Origin: Multifurca ochricompacta
Taxonomy: Eukaryota; Basidiomycota; Agaricomycetes; Russulales; Russulaceae
DNA: 64,000 bases
Direction: 5' to 3'
Assembly (NCBI GenBank): GCA_022496185.1
Contig: WTXG01000002.1
Coordinates: 1,054,001 to 1,118,000, forward strand
Shown: in pieces, positions 21,715 to 37,355 of the stretch
How the letters are laid out: each line of letters begins with the position of its first letter
Numbering within the stretch: position 1 is the first letter of the stretch
Position numbers and translations under genes: made by a program
Notes under the pieces: generated by a model
What the model was told of the DNA's origin: nothing
What the model saw: only the letters and a program-made list of their open reading frames with translations
Databases searched by the model: none

Positions 21715-23246
21715 TTATGAGTAACCGCGAATGCCAAGAACACGCCGCACGTCGCTGGTAAAACGCAACGAATCCAGGACGGGGAGGAGGTCGAGCAAGG
21801 CCTCATCCGAGGGATCATGCGTCCAGCCTTCAATCGGAATGCCATTCACTGCGATGTCAAAATGAATTACAATAAGTAACATGTCGACAAAGTGCGAGTA
21901 AGAAGCGAAGCGGGGAAATACGCACTTTCGTTGACGCTATAGCAGATCGGGGAATTGTCAACGAGGCAGACTCGCGCAAGATCCTGCTCAACAAGAGCAA
22001 GATTCTTAGTGTATGAGCCATTCGGCATTTGCGTACAAGACTATCCGTGAGTCAGTCTAGAGCTCTTTCGGCAGACAAAAGGGTACACCCACCTCGCGAA
22101 AGAATCGGCGCCCAAGGATGCCTTGCCCCGCATCGAGCCAATCGATGACAGGATCTGCGTATTCTTGCATGGAGGCCGTGAAAATCACGAGCGTGTACCA
22201 AGCAGACACCTAAGGTAATCCCGCGGTAGTCAGCAGCCTTCTCCGCTTGAGGAAGAACGACCTAATGCCCAGTACACACACACCTTACGCAGAAAGAAAT
22301 CTACGAAAGGGCGCTTGTAAACGTGATAGAGTGTACTACGACCGCCCATAACCACTTCTACGGTGTGCGAAGCCGCTCTGCGTGCGCCGAACAGGCCGTG
22401 AATTCCAGGAGCTGGTAGTGGTCGGGAGGTTGAGTGAATGAGCGTCTCGTCGAGGTCAAGGACAAGCGTCTTGGGTAAGTGAAATGGTGTCTTCCGAGGC
22501 GCGATCGGTAAACTAGCGCTGGGAGAATAGGTAGGTGTAGGCGTGCGGGACGGAGGTGGCGTTGGCATGGGGGCGGCGAAGGACTGGGACGGCGGGTAGG
22601 CCATGGAAGAATGGCTAGAGTGGGTTGCATCTGGTGCGAGTGGGTCGGTGGAGACACGGGAGACGGGATGCGAATTAACGGCCGAAGCTGAAACCTGATC
22701 TAAAGCAGGTGATTTTCACCACCGAGTCGGAAAATGCATTCTCGGAGCTAACTTGAAACACAGGTGTGTACGTACCTTCTCGCCCTTCAATGGAAGGCTC
22801 ATTCTCCACTACTACGCTTTTTCGCCGAAATCCGCGTGGGACTGTTTTGGGTGCATGCCACACGTCGTCCACGCGAAGGGAGGCCGCGGCAGCACAGAGG
22901 GCATACCAAACAAGCTCGAGGAGGCGAATGAAGAAGAGACGACGAAATAAGCTCTGGAGCGGAGATTGTTGTTTCGCGCGGATGGGTGAGCGAATGGAAG
23001 GTCGGCGACGAAGGGTCGGTATGAGAGCAGGAGAAGAGAGGGAGCGGCGTGGAGATGGATGTGGTGCGACGAGAGATCTGAGAGACCAAGGAGGGGGGCC
23101 TGGAGCGCGGTGATTGATAGTTGAATCGTCCGCTGGGGAAGATTGTGGGGATGGGTGAACTACGAGCCCAGTGGTTGGGGTATTGGGCGGGGTACGTGAG
23201 GAGGCGAGTACATCAAATTGGCGGGAAAGGTAAGTGAGAGATTCAT
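21715..23246 (-). CDS. NEM1: Nuclear-envelope lipin phosphatase NEM1 (FCP1/CTD-type HAD phosphatase), with a frame break just after the start
   Basis: Catalytic exons contain [18 protein letters not shown] (the DxDxT nucleophile motif), [35 protein letters not shown] and [17 protein letters not shown], then [20 protein letters not shown], ending LGIRGYS at 21715. Upstream, [22 protein letters not shown] is the N-terminal membrane segment typical of Nem1, followed by [11 protein letters not shown]. This fits the Nem1-Spo7 phosphatase that activates lipin at the ER/nuclear membrane. The N-terminal frame reads [17 protein letters not shown] without an in-frame Met. The only nearby ATG (23246) is one base out of frame, with the break at about 23238-23243. 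Confidence 0.88.
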
Positions 23247-23413
23247 AATAGTTAAGTATGTGGGCACTCGAGATATATAAGAAATGAGGAGATGAAGGCG
23301 TTTGAGGAAAAAGGATTATTAATACGGGGATGGATGGATGACGATGATGATGGGGTGGATGAGTGGGGGGAGGAGGGGGAGGTCAATAACAACACCCCAA
23401 CATATCTCATATT

Positions 23414-23446
23414 ATCATATCATATCATATCATATCATATCATATC
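23414..23446 (+). repeat. ATCAT pentanucleotide microsatellite
   Basis: About six tandem copies of ATATC/ATCAT, with slightly diverged flanks (CGTATCGTA), in the gap between the NEM1 start and the CYB2 stop. Confidence 0.9.
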
Positions 23447-23476
23447 GTATCGTAACATTTATCACATACATCCCTA

Positions 23477-23500
23477 ATCCTATCCTATCCTATCCTATCT
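23477..23500 (+). repeat. TATCC pentanucleotide microsatellite
   Basis: Four to five copies of ATCCT/TATCC, directly downstream of the ATCAT repeat and just past the CYB2 stop at 23516, so probably in the CYB2 3' UTR or terminator region. Confidence 0.85.
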
Positions 23501-23515
23501 TATATCCTATATCAT

Positions 23516-25990
23516 TTACAAACGTGAACGTGAACGTTCTACATATTTTACCCTCTCTGGGGTCAATTGATCTAAACCGGTGACACCCAATAATTGCATG
23601 TCCAACACAATTTCTTCACGAATGACTATCAACATTTCCTCGTTAGTTCGTTTAATAATAAAAAATAAAAATTTATATCTTCATTCTTACTTTCGACGAC
23701 CCGTGTGCAACCCTCTTCACCCCACACTCCATTCGCATATAAAAATGCTCGCCCAAGTCCGACTGCCCGCGCTCCTAAGCAAAGCGCTTTGAGTACGTCC
23801 GTTCCTCGGGTCACGCCTCCGTCGATAAACACGTGGTGCTTATCTAATAAGTCCGGTCGTGTCTGTCTCATCTCATACAACACCGTCATCGGTGCAGGCG
23901 CACTGTAGCATAATAGTCATTCAATCCCACCTCAACTGCAATCGGGTACTCACTAATCTAGCTCCCGCCCGCCATGATTCGAAAGGACAATCCCGTCCAC
24001 TTTGTACATTTCCAGTGCTCGTTCAGCGTCCTGGAGGAAACACGCATATAGGTTTCCTACGTCATTACCTATCGTCAAACGACGCCAACTTACCTCAATG
24101 CATTGAATACCCTTGATAATTAGCGGAAGTTCAGTCAAGCTTTTTATCCACGGAATATCGTCCCCTGCGAAATTAATCCCTTCATATCCTTGGCTCATTA
24201 TTGAAATCATCATCATATCGCTTACAACACACGTCCGGGTCTTGGTATCCGCCCATGGCCTGTACACCCAATTCAGTTAGTACGTTATCACACCCCCAGA
24301 ATGGTTTCACCCACGTGCGCTATCCCCTTTTCTTCACTGCCCACCTTTCCGTTCGCCGCCGGTCCTTCCCAGTGACCTTTCGTGCGCTGATCGAGTTCAC
24401 GTTTTCCTGGCATTGCGGCGTCCACAGTCAACATGATCGCACTGAACCCATCGCTCTGTAACCTCCGGATGAGCTTCTCCGCCGCGATACGGTCTTTGTT
24501 CATGTACAGCTGGAAGATTAGGTGCTGCTCGGGTTGCTTGACAGACATAATCTCAGCAATGGAGCAACTCGCATTATTGGAGATCTAGTTCGCAGTTCCA
24601 TAAGTCTCCTTCTTTAGGCCATGACCTTGCAGACATACCCCTTGGAGGATCTTCGCTTTACCTGCTGCCCGTACTAAGTTCATCTCTCCATCAGGATGAC
24701 CGAGTCGTGCCAGCGCGGCCGGTGAGATGAAAATGGGTAACGAAGAAGCCATTCCCAGTATCGTGCTCTCTGTCGAAACTTTGGAAACCTTATTGAGTCT
24801 GAGGATGACGACCGTTGGTTTGAAACCTTTATATGATACCGCGACACGATGACGGTTACTTACACAAGTGGACGAAACCAGAAACGGGAGAATGATTCGC
24901 GGTTTTCCACAAAGGCTGCCAACTTATCAAGATGGGGAAAAAAAAAAACACCACACCAAAAACTCAACTGATCTCGTCGTCACCACCTGAACGGTAGTAA
25001 GCCCAAGCTGTTTCATTGAGTACGCTCTTTGCCAGTTCCTGCATATATAGTGGGGATTACCTGCGAGAGCCTTTCAAGCACAAAAGAGAACTTACTTCGA
25101 TCTCTAACAAGTTGAGCACGGCTCGTGGGTGCGGGAGTGCCGCCCTCGCCTTGGCAATGCGGGTTTCCTCGGCGGTCGACTCACTCGCCGTTCGAGGAAC
25201 AGTAACTGGGTCGATGGGTCCGATGCGCGCCGAGGCCGGAAGCGTGTCAAGCGCGTCGGGTGAGTGTATTGGCACAAATGCCTTGCTATACGCCCGTAAT
25301 CTTCATCAGTGCGCTCACAGATGCGTGCAGGGACGGGATGGGCCCACGTCGCGTCCTTCCCCGCATGTCTTAGTAGCGGGCCGGTCCCTCCGGGATGCGA
25401 AAATAGCAACGCGGTCACATCGTACACCATTCCGTTGATTAGGACCCAGAGCGAGGACTGGCTCGTGTGACGCTGCAATTCCGTATATGATACATAGCCT
25501 CGTGGCTTATCGGATACACCTCCGGTCACGACTGGTTCCGTGTCATTCATGTCAAGATGGAGTAGATTGAATGTCGCATGGGCGGCCTATGTCAACGCGT
25601 CGCGTCAGCAAGCTCAGGCGTAAATTGCAATTAGGGGCGGATGACGAAGGCTTTGACGACGCGATTGCCGTAATGGGGACAGATTTCCCCAAAGGGCGAG
25701 GTAGGAATCGGGCCCGAGGGCCGCATCATCATGAATCGAGCAAGTCCAAGTAGAAGGGGAGAGAAACAAATCATCTAGGTAGGAAGGAATGGGTATACCA
25801 TGCCAAACAACCCCATCGAGACCACTTTAGCCGTCAAACGCCATGTCCGGGCGTCTTGGGTGTTCACGCGTGGATTTCTCACGGTAGAGGTCCGTCGCGG
25901 CGCAGCGACGGAAAGGGTCATCATTCGCGACCGCACTTCGGGACGCGCGCATGTACGGCGCAGCTGAAAAAGAGAGATTTGAGAAAACAT
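23516..25990 (-). CDS. CYB2: Flavocytochrome b2, L-lactate dehydrogenase (cytochrome), mitochondrial
   Basis: Exon 1 from ATG 25990 encodes an Arg-rich, acid-poor presequence ([19 protein letters not shown]) and a hydrophobic stretch [11 protein letters not shown], fitting mitochondrial import and inner-membrane sorting. A long intron (about 25587-25798) joins in phase to [18 protein letters not shown]. The cytochrome b5 domain has [30 protein letters not shown] (first haem His) and VPIHSPDAL (second). The FMN-barrel has [48 protein letters not shown]-like [46 protein letters not shown] and [13 protein letters not shown]. The end is [19 protein letters not shown]. The family oxidises L-lactate in the intermembrane space and passes electrons to cytochrome c. 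If exon 1 is wrong, translation would begin at Met 25550. Confidence 0.9.
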
Positions 25991-27024
25991 GACTGTGAGG
26001 AAGAAAGAGGAGTGGGGGTGGAAAGGAGATGCCCACCGCGAGGCAGCGGCCAGCAGGTGTTTTCACACAAAAACTACTCCGAGGGCTGGCTCTGCCGCGG
26101 TCCGGCTACCCCGGAATTCATTTGACGAGACACGAGACGGTTTTTTTTTCTGGGCCATGCGTTCCCCGGAATTGTAACTGCTGAGGTTGAACCCAAAATA
26201 AAATCCAGGAAGGCTTGAGGGTTATCGTTATCGAAAAGGCTCGTTTGCCTATCGTAGTACTAATTATTAATTCTAGAACCAACCGCAAACCGCCTTGACC
26301 CATACAGACGGCCTCGAGGCGTAAACCACTCTGAATGTGAACTGAATTGTGAACCACTTTCTAGAAATCTGCGTGTTTTTTAATTTTACATTACACGAGG
26401 TGCCTTGTTCGTTTCACTCAATATGTGGTCGCATATGATTGAGTTGTGATGCTGACCACCCCTCACCTCACCCTAAGTTGAGCGTTGACCCAAACACAGA
26501 AGAGCCAGAAGCCAGAAGTGAAGTATCATTCATCAAGATCGAGGAGAAGAGGTTGACTGACTGACTCGTTCAAGAAGGGGAGAGAAGCTTCTCACGGTTG
26601 CACACATCCCAGCCAGCAGCGGTATTCTGATCTGATCTGATGCACCTATCGCTTACCGACCGACACGTTGGCATCAAATTGGTCGTGTTCAAGACATCAC
26701 GGTATAGAGCGATCTCAGTCCTTGCCGGTGTATAACAAAGAGAAAGGTGAAAGGAAAGTTGTTCAGGATTATAAATTTCATAATTCAACCACTCACTGGG
26801 CATCCCAATGGGCCCGAGTTGGCTTTGAATCGCGAGGTTGGCCGTCAGTGTCCGAGTAAGCAACGCGTTTCCTCCTGACACCGGGCACGGCAAAGTAGTA
26901 GTGATATGTGGTATGATCATCAAGCGTGAGAAGGTTTGGAGTCGCTCGTACGTGGCGTGTATGGATATGCATCAGAACGGCATGACCAACCAAGCTGCTA
27001 TGGAGGAAGGAGGAAGGAGGGCGT
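25991..27024. other. Long intergenic region upstream of CYB2
   Basis: About 1 kb between the CYB2 start and the stop of the cytochrome b5 reductase-like gene, both on the minus strand. It presumably holds the CYB2 promoter. A weak minus-strand candidate (26560-26970) has one plausible intron but no recognised domain and was not called. GATCTGATCTGAT at 26628-26640 is a short direct repeat. I see nothing else. Confidence 0.5.
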
Positions 27025-28168
27025 TCAGAGCTTCCAGACCTGGCCTGGCCTAAAACCGAGCTCCGCCAGTACGCCATCGAGTCTACCTTGGGAGTAATTT
27101 TTACCGTATGGGCCGGCGATAGCAGCGACCATGCTAGAAGATGAGATTAGATTCAAGGGATGTGTGATAAGGGGATTACTGAAAGGACGTACGATTCGGG
27201 TCCGCATACTAGAACGAGAACTTTTTTCATTCTGATATCCTCACCATTGACAGTTGGCTGTCGTTTCTTCCAGAAATCATTCATAAATGAAGACCATGTT
27301 GGAGGCGGGTCAGAAATTCCAAGAGAGCGTGCAATGGAGGATTTGTCGATTCTCCCGACTTGGATGTGCCTGGCGACAGTGTCGTGTGCTGGGACGTCTG
27401 ATAAACGATTCACGAAAAGTCTAAGGCGAAGAAGTTCGGGATGTACATGAGCAAAGTCAATGAGGGGTTGCAAAAAAGGCAAGGGTGGAAGCTCGGCGGG
27501 AGTGTGGGATGCATGGAGAAGAGTGAAGCGAGGGGTGGAGTTGGGTGAGGTTTTTTGTTGTTGAAGAAGATGGTGAAATAATAATTGGTGGAAAGGTGAA
27601 AAACCTGTGCCTCCGGATATCTAAAAGATGAGAGATGAGAGATGAGAGTGAGTGAGAGGATGAGGATGAGGATGAGTAGGTAAGCGAATGATGATGAGTG
27701 ATACCATAACGACTTCATCCCAATTTGACGAATTCGATGGAAGAAAAGAGGATTTCAATGGACCGCGAATTTGGATAGTATCACCAATTTTTTTGGAATG
27801 CAACCATTTGGCAACTTGACCATTTGGATAATTCTTAATCCAGATTTTAATATTACCATTTTGATCCAACCATTCAAAGGTGTGTAAGGTCGTTCGACTT
27901 GAATGTCATCGTCTTTGATAAATATTGACCAAATCGGGTCAAAATCGAAAGAAGGAGTCGAAGAAGTCAAAGTTGTGGTGGTCAAAGTCAAAGTAAGAAT
28001 AGCCAAATCGGGTCCCACTTTAGATTTATCGGCGATGGTGACAGGAATGAACCGATTTGGTGAAAGTTCCACTCGTGACTTGGATGATGATGGCGGCCAT
28101 AAAAAATAAGTGGCAGTAGCAGTAGCAGTAGCAGCAGTGGCAATGAATAGTCGTCGCCCTGTAGCCAT
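27025..28168 (-). CDS. NADH-cytochrome b5 reductase-like FAD/NAD oxidoreductase (CYC2/MCR1-like), with one apparent frameshift
   Basis: ATG 28168 begins MATGRRLFIATAATATATAT, an import-signal-like N-terminus with an Ala-Thr repeat, then a short Tyr/Phe/Leu patch. The FAD domain follows with NRFIPVTIADKSKVGPDLAI and VERPYTPLNG (FAD-binding RPYTPL). At about 27865-27872 the reading must shift by one base to continue as DQNGNIKIWIKNYPNGQVAK, HSKKIGDTIQIRGPL. After an intron ISGGTGFSPFHQLL is the NAD-binding Gly-rich loop, then TLLHASHTPAELPP, LFVNRLSD, VLVCGPESMVAAIAG and GVLAELGFRPGQVWKL. All expected domains are present, so the break looks like a sequence error or a recent lesion. Either a b5 reductase or a Cyc2-type cytochrome c maturation reductase is possible. 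Confidence 0.82.
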
Positions 28169-28377
28169 GGTGGTGGCTTGGAGCGTGAGCATATATATAT
28201 ATATATTTATAATAATTATACTAATTACATTACACAAAATAACACAACACAGACACAAACACAACACGACATCCCTCCCTCCCTTCCTCCCTCCCTCTCT
28301 TTTCTTCTCTTTCCACTCTCTACTACTATTATCTTTACTACTATTTCTCTATTTTATGCTTCTCTCTATGCTTATCT
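28169..28377. promoter_or_regulatory. Divergent promoter region with (TA)n and pyrimidine tract
   Basis: 209 bp between two start codons. It contains an AT dinucleotide run at 28191-28206 and a long pyrimidine tract at about 28264-28320 (CCCTCCCTCCCTTCCTCC and following), a typical basidiomycete core-promoter/leader composition for the plus-strand C2H2 gene. Confidence 0.6.
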
Positions 28378-29799
28378 ATGCTTCCTCCACCCCCGTCATC
28401 AACACCACGCCAAGCTGGCCCCTTCGCTCCTTTGGCTCCTTTTGATAATCTCCAATCTAATGCTCGAATCATTACGCCCTCTTCCACTAGTCTAGGTCTC
28501 GGTCTCGGTCTCGGTCTCAGTCTTTCTTTACCTCTCTCTGTACAAGATGACGTCCGTCTAGGTGACCCCCAATTCCATTTGGAATCCTCTCAGTCTCACG
28601 ATCTTATGAACGAGTCTGCTCACTCATCTCATTCTGTGGAAGCCTTGCCCTCGAGATTCTCTTCACTGCCACTGTTTGAAACGGACCTCAACCCGTCCTC
28701 CTCAGCGTTCTCAATCGGGGACTGGATCGTTCACCCCCCATCCTCGCCTGGCCCCTTGGATGTTATGTGTAGCTCTTCACTCCACATCCCATCCCCACCT
28801 GGTCCTTCATCTGGGCCACCAGACACGCCCGCCAATCTTAATCTACCCCCTCTACTCTCTACAGTTCCCGAAACACCCGTTGGTATCAATCCGGCCATGC
28901 TTACGGCCTCACACCCACAGTCACCATTAAACATCACAGATGGTTCCCGTAAGCTGACAGCGGAGACGGTTTTCTTCCAGGTTATTGAGCGTCTATATCT
29001 CAGTCTCATTCCCACAACTGGCTGTCTTACTCCAGGCCCAGGCCAAACTTCCATGTCCAGAAAGGATCACCCATCGCCCCGCGATTCTGAACTTCCACAG
29101 CCTCTAAATCTAATGCTTCCTGGGCCTGAACTTCATCGATTCCCCGACAATTCGCTCTTCACCCCCGTGGTCCAGGAGACCTCGAATGCGCCTACTTCTG
29201 CCAATCTTGTCGCTGTTAGTTCTTCATCGTTTTCTTCTCGGGATACATCTTCAAATAGCCGTGCCCTAAGCCCTCTGGTCTCGCCGGACACACCCATGTT
29301 CAACATTCATGAGGGCATCAGCGAATATGATGTACAGCGTAGGGCTCACAGGTACCGGCGTCGGTATCCCGGCAGAAAGCTTGACCGCCACTGGCTTTTG
29401 AAGTATGCGGGTAAATTGAATAAGGATGGCAAGGCGATGGAGGACTATCGATGTTATATTTCCGGCTGTGCACAGGTCAACAAGAGAAGGGATCATATCA
29501 TCGTTCATATCTGCTCACACGTCAATGAGCGTCCCCATACCTGTCGCTACTGGTGATTGCTCTTCTACCTATCTTGCACTAGCCCAGACAGGCTAATGGC
29601 TTAATTATGCAGTCACATGACGTTTCTACGTCGAAACGAGTGCAAACGTCACGAGGCCGGCCACTCTGGCTTAAAGCCCTTCGTCTGCCGACTTTGCCCG
29701 CCACCGGCGGCTAGGTTTGCCCGTCAGGATCTCCTAACTCGACATGCAAGGCGCGCGCACGACATGACTGCTCCGGAGCAACGTGATATGCGCCATTGA
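28378..29799 (+). CDS. C2H2 zinc-finger transcription factor
   Basis: Two exons: exon 1 from ATG 28378 to about 29554, then a short intron ending TTATGCAG before the last exon to 29799. The first 300 residues are Ser/Pro-rich and disordered, with a GLGLGLGLSLSL repeat from GGTCTC units. The C-terminus carries three fingers: CYISGCAQVNKRRDHIIVHICSH (C-x4-C-x12-H-x3-H), CRYCHMTFLRRNECKRHEAGH, whose second Cys is rebuilt across the intron, and CRLCPPPAARFARQDLLTRH with a final His. Basic residues (RRAHRYRRRYPGRK) precede the fingers. This is a sequence-specific DNA-binding protein of unknown target. An upstream in-frame start cannot be excluded. Confidence 0.85.
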
Positions 29800-30085
29800 T
29801 CTCCCAAGTTAGACTCTGTCCCTAGAAGAGAACGCCACTCGGCGGCGTACCTCACGAGAAATTTGTTTAGAATTTAGAATAGAAACTGTCTGTGCAATCG
29901 ACTTGCCGCGACACGTCTTTGAATAAATAAAGAAATAAAATTGGAACTACTACTACGTCCCCCTTTTTCAATAGTGGGATTAGTCAGCAGTGTCACATCG
30001 TGTCACACTGTGACTACTGGGGCGAGGCGCAGGATCTCAACCAACCGCCAACCGCCAACCGCCACCGCCAGCCGCCGTTTCAACA

Positions 30086-31025
30086 ATGTCGACAAGGGGG
30101 CGTTCATCCTCCCCTCGGACGCGCGATGTTGACGTGGACATGGACAAACCATCAGACGAAAAACCAGATGCTAAGGTCGTCTTAATCACCAATCTTACGC
30201 GCAATGTCGTCGAGGCGCACCTCCAAGCGATCTTTGGCTTCTACGGTGAGGTTGTGAAAATTGATCTTCCAACTTACGCAAAATGTGGGTACACGTACCA
30301 TCATTCATTGCGAGTTTGTTTCATCTTAACTCTTCGTTCACCTTAGCTGGTCAAAATAAAGGAAAAGCTGCGTTAGAATATGCCGATGCGACCTCTGCTC
30401 GCACTGCTGTCTCACACATGAACGGCGGGCAACTCGACGGCGCTGCGTTGAAGGTCGAGCTGTCCGATACTCCCGTTCGAACTCGCTCCCGTTCCCCCCC
30501 CTTTCGCCAGCGAAATGGGCGCGATCGTCCCCGTTCTCTTTCGCGCTCGCGCTCGCACTCGCCACGGTTCCAGCGAAGGGAAAGAGATTTCAATCGCGGT
30601 TACAATGATCATTCCGTCGACCGCCTCTTCCACGTAGGCCCCCTCCACGCGACGTCTATCGTCCGCGTTCTCACTCGCGTTCCCGGTCTCCCATCCGGCG
30701 GGGTGGCACGCTCGTCCCAAGGAGGAGGTCTCCTAGCTACGAGCGCGGCGGTTACGGTCGTAGGGGCCGGTCAAGATCCTACAGCTCTTCAGTCCGCTCC
30801 AGTCGCTCCAGGTCAAGGACACCATCTCGTTCCCGGTCACGGTCTCGATCTTTTACTCGTTCTCGCTCTCGTTCTCGCTCTCGTTCCCGCTCCCGCTCCC
30901 CGTCATACTCTTCATACTCTAGGGGCCGTAGTCGGTCTAGATCTTACAGTAGGGGTCGTCGAAGCCATAGTCGGGATGATATCAGGGATAGTCGGTCTCG
31001 CTCGCCACCCCCTAAAGATACATGA
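30086..31025 (+). CDS. RNPS1-like SR protein with RRM and RS tail; frame change inside the RS region
   Basis: Start ATG 30086 (MSTRGRSSSPRTRDVDVD). The RRM reads KVVLITNLTRNVVEAHLQAI, GFYGEVVKIDLPTYAK, then across an intron SGQNKGKAALEYADATSA and AVSHMNGGQLDGAALKVEL, matching RNPS1-type RRMs of the exon-junction/ASAP complex. The tail is RS-rich, ending SRSRSPPPKDT at 31025. The first part (RSHSPRFQRRERDFNRGYND) and the second (RRPPLPRRPPPRDVYRPRS) are in different frames. Either a 71-nt intron with the poor donor GTTCCA (ending CACGTAG) or a missing base near 30615-30622 explains this. The role in splicing and mRNA surveillance is inferred from the family. Confidence 0.85.
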
Positions 31026-31151
31026 CAACCGAAGTGGTCAATGTTTCGTTTACGATGCGCCTTTGCTGACTGGCTGACCTCATAATAATTTACTGCGATT
31101 GTCAAAAATTACATGTCAATAAAACCCGTCTCATGGCCCGCCTATAACTAA

Positions 31152-36412
<5,261 letters not shown>

Positions 36413-36545
36413 CTTGATTGTAATTCTGACCGCATAGATGCCTACTGGTGGAAGCTAGAAGATAAGGTAGGTATGAGGTTGAGTCACGGTCAGAAGGGGG
36501 ATTCAGCGACTCGTAATTGCAATTCACTCTAAATGACCTCTCAAA
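36413..36545. promoter_or_regulatory. Short divergent promoter region RPC1 / MED18
   Basis: 133 bp between the start codons of the Pol III largest subunit and a Mediator subunit. A direct repeat AAATGACCTCTC occurs twice right before the MED18 start (36529-36555); the first copy's ATG is out of frame with MED18 and would begin a short upstream frame. Confidence 0.6.
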
Positions 36546-37328
36546 ATGACCTCTCATTCATACGAGATTGCTCTCTTCGGGGAATTTCTCAGAGGTGATC
36601 TTAAACCAGTTCTGAACAGAGTCGCCCTCCACAGCGAGTCTGCACACCAGATGCACTCGCGTGAAGTCATTTTTGACCCCCCGGATGCCACACTACAGCG
36701 AGAGGCCAGCCAAGACCCCGCCTTACTGAGGGCAAAGAAGGAGTTACTGGAACCGGATGCGAAATGGTAGTGTCCTCGTCTCTTGATTTCTTTGATCAAA
36801 TTGAGAATGCCAACGTAGGCTGTTATATTCGTTTTGGAAACCAGAGTCTTCTCGTATTCACCCCGAGGCGACCGTCCGCCCATGGGCAACTGTCCAGGTA
36901 GTAGGGGATGCCCTGAGCTTCGCCTCCGCCCTGGGCTACGTGTGAGTTCTCTTTTGTGAGCACCGGAAGATCGTCTACGACGAATACCCTCCAGCAAGAG
37001 ATCTCAAATATATAAACGTGGCTATCTCTTCCGTCGAGGGAGGCTCGTGATTCAAATCTTCCAGGAAGAACAGGTGCGTGGCTTGCGCTCTCCTTCTCTC
37101 TCTATCTCTTTTTTTTTTGGCGCTGATTACCTGCGTGTTATCAAGGTTGACCCAAAGACACAGGAACCAATACCAGCGCATGCAGATACACTTTGGCAAG
37201 TGGTAGTCAAGACCGCCAATCCCGTTCGCGGCACACAGGAGATTCCACTTAACCGACACATCGAAGCTGTACTCGAGGTTCAAGCGCTTATGAAGGGACT
37301 TTTAGATCTTCGTAGGCAGGACGTATAA
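36546..37328 (+). CDS. MED18: Mediator complex subunit 18
   Basis: Four exons: 36546-36766, 36819-36941, 36995-37073 and 37146-37328, giving 201 residues. The joined protein begins MTSHSYEIALFGEFLRGDL and contains LNRVALHSESAHQMHSREVI, LLRAKKELLEPDAKW, SSRIHPEATVRPWATVQVVG, DALSFASALGYVKRSQIYKR, GYLFRRGRLVIQIFQEEQ and the C-terminal HIEAVLEVQALMKGLLDLRR. This is the two-layer beta-barrel Med18 of the Mediator head module, which with Med20 contacts Pol II and TBP. Its stop lies only 27 bp from the stop of BCD1 on the other strand. Confidence 0.93.
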
Positions 37329-37355
37329 GGCCAGAAGTGTTCCTCGATATTCTGT

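Noticed and set aside
23404..23500. CRISPR-like array of short repeats
   Set aside because: The units are 5-nt microsatellite copies without spacers; this is eukaryotic DNA.
25571..25753. 60-residue plus-strand frame ([18 protein letters not shown])
   Set aside because: It lies antisense within the long first intron of CYB2, has no recognised domain and no sign of its own promoter; kept only as a remark.
26560..26970. Possible small minus-strand gene (RRKRVAYSDTDGQPRDSKP, then an intron to TEIALYRDVLNTTN)
   Set aside because: One intron fits and the peptide looks protein-like, but it starts about 55 bp from the stop of the upstream gene on the same strand, has no recognised domain and no clear end.
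30283..31077. Continuous frame through the RNPS1 3' half with Val/Leu/Gly-rich sequence
   Set aside because: It is the out-of-phase reading of the RS-coding DNA; the RS reading ends properly at SRSPPPKDT.
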